Shown here in pieces: positions 62,549 through 64,000 of a stretch of 64,000 bases of DNA; position 1 is the stretch's first letter; every line of letters starts with the position of its first letter. Made by a program: the position numbers and the translations under genes. Source of the stretch: Candidatus Saccharibacteria bacterium UBA3218. GTDB lineage: Bacteria > Patescibacteriota > Saccharimonadia > Saccharimonadales > Saccharimonadaceae. Under the pieces are notes generated by a model. That model searched no databases, was not told the DNA's origin, and saw only the letters and a list, made by a program, of their open reading frames with translations. The stretch lies in contig DEWE01000009.1 in NCBI GenBank assembly GCA_002363125.1, positions 4,382 through 68,381 on the forward strand, given 5' to 3'.

Positions 62549-63940
62549 TTAATTAAAGTCTACACGGTGGCTTCTATTCTTTGTAAAATGAACCATTAGG
62601 CTGATAATCGCGATAGTCAATGGAATAACGGCAAACATGGATAAGACGAAACTATTGTCTTTCGTATTTCCACCAGTATCTGAAGCTTTTGGGGTTTTCT
62701 TTTTCTCTTCTTTAGAATCATTCGTAGTATCATCTGCCGTATCGGGAACCGGAGTATCATCTGGAATAACATCTTCATCATCAGGATCAACATCATCCTC
62801 ATCGGTAATGATTGCATTTTTCGCAGCGGATCCATTTAGGGCTAAATAATATACATACTCCTGCCACACACCACTATAGTCAGTAAATTCCATTTTAACC
62901 GATAAATCTTCCGGATGAAGGTTCATATTATTACCTATTATTATATTCTTATCATTTTCATCATTATATATAATTTCTGCAACTCCATACCTTGAATCAA
63001 TAATGGTAGTGCCGCCAGAAAACTCTATGAAAGAATCATCGCTGGCGCCTTCGGCGTCTCCTACATATATGCCAGTGTCTACATTATCTATAGTTAATTT
63101 TCCGCCAGAAATTATAAAATGGCCATCGGATCCGAAAGTGCCATAAAGATCCGTAAGCTGTATACCAAATTGTCCGCCGTGAATATTAATTTCTCCACCA
63201 TTTATTTTCATATTATTAAAAGTCATGGCAGAGCCAAGATTTATAGAGTCTGCATTAATTGTCAGCTTTCCACTATTTACCGTAAGATTTTTGGTCATTG
63301 TCACCATAGAAGAGAATGATCCGAAAACTTCCGTAGATCCACCGTTTATCGTAATGTTATTGCCCCGCATTGCCGTATCGCAATTAAGCCTAAGTGTACC
63401 AGAATTAATTGTTATATCCCCTCTTGCTGAATTAGCCGTCCAACTACTATCAGCTATAAGGCACGCCTTGGTTGGGGCAGTCAGATCTAAAGTGGCATAA
63501 TCTATGATTATATTATTGGCACGCACAACGGTACCGGAATTCTTGAAACCATCTAGACTTTCTCTGTTAATCTTCAAGATACCCTTTCCAGTAATGGTTA
63601 GCTCTGCTGTTCCAGCATTAATGCCTTGCGGAATTTGATTTGAGTCTAGAGTATTCATACTAATAGTATTTTCGCCCTGAAGAGAAATGATAATACTTTC
63701 TAGATTAGATACTTTAATATCGTCGCCATGGAAATTATTAAGCGTAATTGTGTTTGTTATAGAATCATAACTGGCTGTACCATCTACACTAGCTTTGGTG
63801 CCACTAGCTACGTATAAATTTTCAGATCCATTATTGATAGTAATCTGTGGGTCTGCAGCATATACGCCTGTACTAGCAAAAAATGAAGCCACAAAACCAA
63901 TACCAGCCAAAATAGCCATTTTCGTGTTTTTGTTTTTCAT
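62549..63940 (-). CDS. Surface beta-helix carbohydrate-binding protein with C-terminal TM anchor
   Basis: A 463-aa protein. Signal peptide MKNKNTKMAILAGIGFVASF...VYAADPQ, then a repeat region of short strands with N-G-G turns (NNITINGGSTEV, NSGKLTIN, NGGEINIHGGQF, SGGKLTIDN, SGGTTIID), as in the carbohydrate-binding beta-helix family of the gene at 2066-3550. Residues about 380-430 are an Asp/Thr/Lys-rich stalk, followed by a TM (VLSMFAVIPLTIAIISLMV) and a basic tail. It is therefore displayed on a stalk. AAGGAAA precedes the ATG. Confidence 0.75.
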   Translation of the reverse strand: MKNKNTKMAILAGIGFVASFFASTGVYAADPQITINNGSENLYVASGTKASVDGTASYDSITNTITLNNFHGDDIKVSNLESIIISLQGENTISMNTLDSNQIPQGINAGTAELTITGKGILKINRESLDGFKNSGTVVRANNIIIDYATLDLTAPTKACLIADSSWTANSARGDITINSGTLRLNCDTAMRGNNITINGGSTEVFGSFSSMVTMTKNLTVNSGKLTINADSINLGSAMTFNNMKINGGEINIHGGQFGIQLTDLYGTFGSDGHFIISGGKLTIDNVDTGIYVGDAEGASDDSFIEFSGGTTIIDSRYGVAEIIYNDENDKNIIIGNNMNLHPEDLSVKMEFTDYSGVWQEYVYYLALNGSAAKNAIITDEDDVDPDDEDVIPDDTPVPDTADDTTNDSKEEKKKTPKASDTGGNTKDNSFVLSMFAVIPLTIAIISLMVHFTKNRSHRVDFN

Positions 63941-63962
63941 TTTATTTCCTTGTTTATTTTTG

Positions 63963-63981
63963 TATAACCTTTATGGTTATA
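63963..63981. repeat. Perfect 7-bp palindrome between the promoter and start of the surface protein gene
   Basis: TATAACC / GGTTATA with a 5-nt spacer TTTAT. It lies just downstream of the predicted -10 box, where an operator would sit. Confidence 0.45.
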
Positions 63982-64000
63982 ATTGTACCCCCCCCCCCCC
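63982..64000 (-). promoter_or_regulatory. Predicted -10 box preceded by a poly-G tract of at least 13 (poly-C as written)
   Basis: On the minus strand the box TACAAT (63982-63987) is preceded by 13 G (63988-64000), running off the window. The tract would fill the promoter spacer of the surface protein gene. Slippage in such a tract changes spacer length and expression (known for Neisseria porA). The tract length beyond the edge is unknown and an assembly end is possible. Confidence 0.4.

Overview
The window looks like a small, AT-rich genome of the Candidate Phyla Radiation (Patescibacteria), most likely Saccharibacteria (TM7)-like. This placement is an inference from gene content: very short intergenic gaps, no biosynthetic operons, several minimal versions of core proteins (AlaS without its C-terminal domain, DnaX without its zinc module, RecR with a degraded zinc finger), many surface or exported proteins, and ABC and MFS exporters. 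TGA is used as a stop (for example typA and the gene ending at 40087), so the SR1/Gracilibacteria code does not apply. No rRNA, CRISPR array, prophage or insertion sequence is visible.

Layout. 1-8.8 kb: envelope genes (end of a serine hydrolase, a CAP-domain protein, a 7TM protein, a VTC / DUF4956 / beta-helix operon, an ABC transporter fused to a MacB/FtsX-type permease, a small exported protein). 9-14.2 kb: HAM1 pyrophosphatase, methyltransferase, HD hydrolase, tRNA-Gln, an acyltransferase-like protein and a glucan phosphorylase. 14.3-20 kb: secE-nusG-rplK and rplA, rplJ-rplL, split by non-ribosomal genes. 20-28 kb: cysteine-desulfurase-like enzyme, thioredoxin-like membrane protein, dnaX-dnaB, ybaB-recR. 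28-33 kb: lipid genes (acyl-CoA synthetase, pgsA, cdsA), DHH phosphoesterase, alpha/beta hydrolase. 33-38 kb: cysS, then tgt, queA and queH for queuosine. 38-45 kb: envelope transporters, a VanY-type peptidase and a heterodimeric ABC exporter. 44.6-47 kb: nucleotide salvage and repair (tmk, tdk, ung, dCMP deaminase). 47-57.5 kb: a secreted cutinase-vWA fusion, typA, tatD, DUF1846, paired membrane proteins, MFS transporter. 57.8-62.5 kb: iscS-mnmA and alaS. The window ends in a surface beta-helix protein preceded by a poly-C tract.

Three things stand out. First, a family of GC-rich palindromic elements (called IPE here) is inserted in frame in at least five genes (tgt, queA, typA, iscS, mnmA; mnmA has two) and in the loops of two intrinsic terminators. 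Two copies, one coding and one intergenic, match at 72 of 75 positions. This resembles the Rickettsia palindromic elements but the sequence and the long flank-matching arms look different, and I do not recognise the family. Second, many genes have a TATAAT box only 6-10 nt before the start codon, which points to widespread leaderless transcription. Third, two intergenic spaces hold candidate small RNA/peptide systems: a convergent sRNA plus 25-aa peptide locus between queA and queH, resembling type I toxin-antitoxin modules, and a leaderless 37-aa upstream peptide followed by nested hairpins before an MFS exporter, resembling a drug-responsive leader.

Functionally the genes fit a host-dependent lifestyle: lipid capture and reuse (cutinase, acyl-CoA synthetase, acyltransferase-like protein, pgsA, cdsA), nucleoside salvage (tdk, tmk, dCMP deaminase), envelope proteins and exporters, plus a retained core of replication, translation and tRNA modification.
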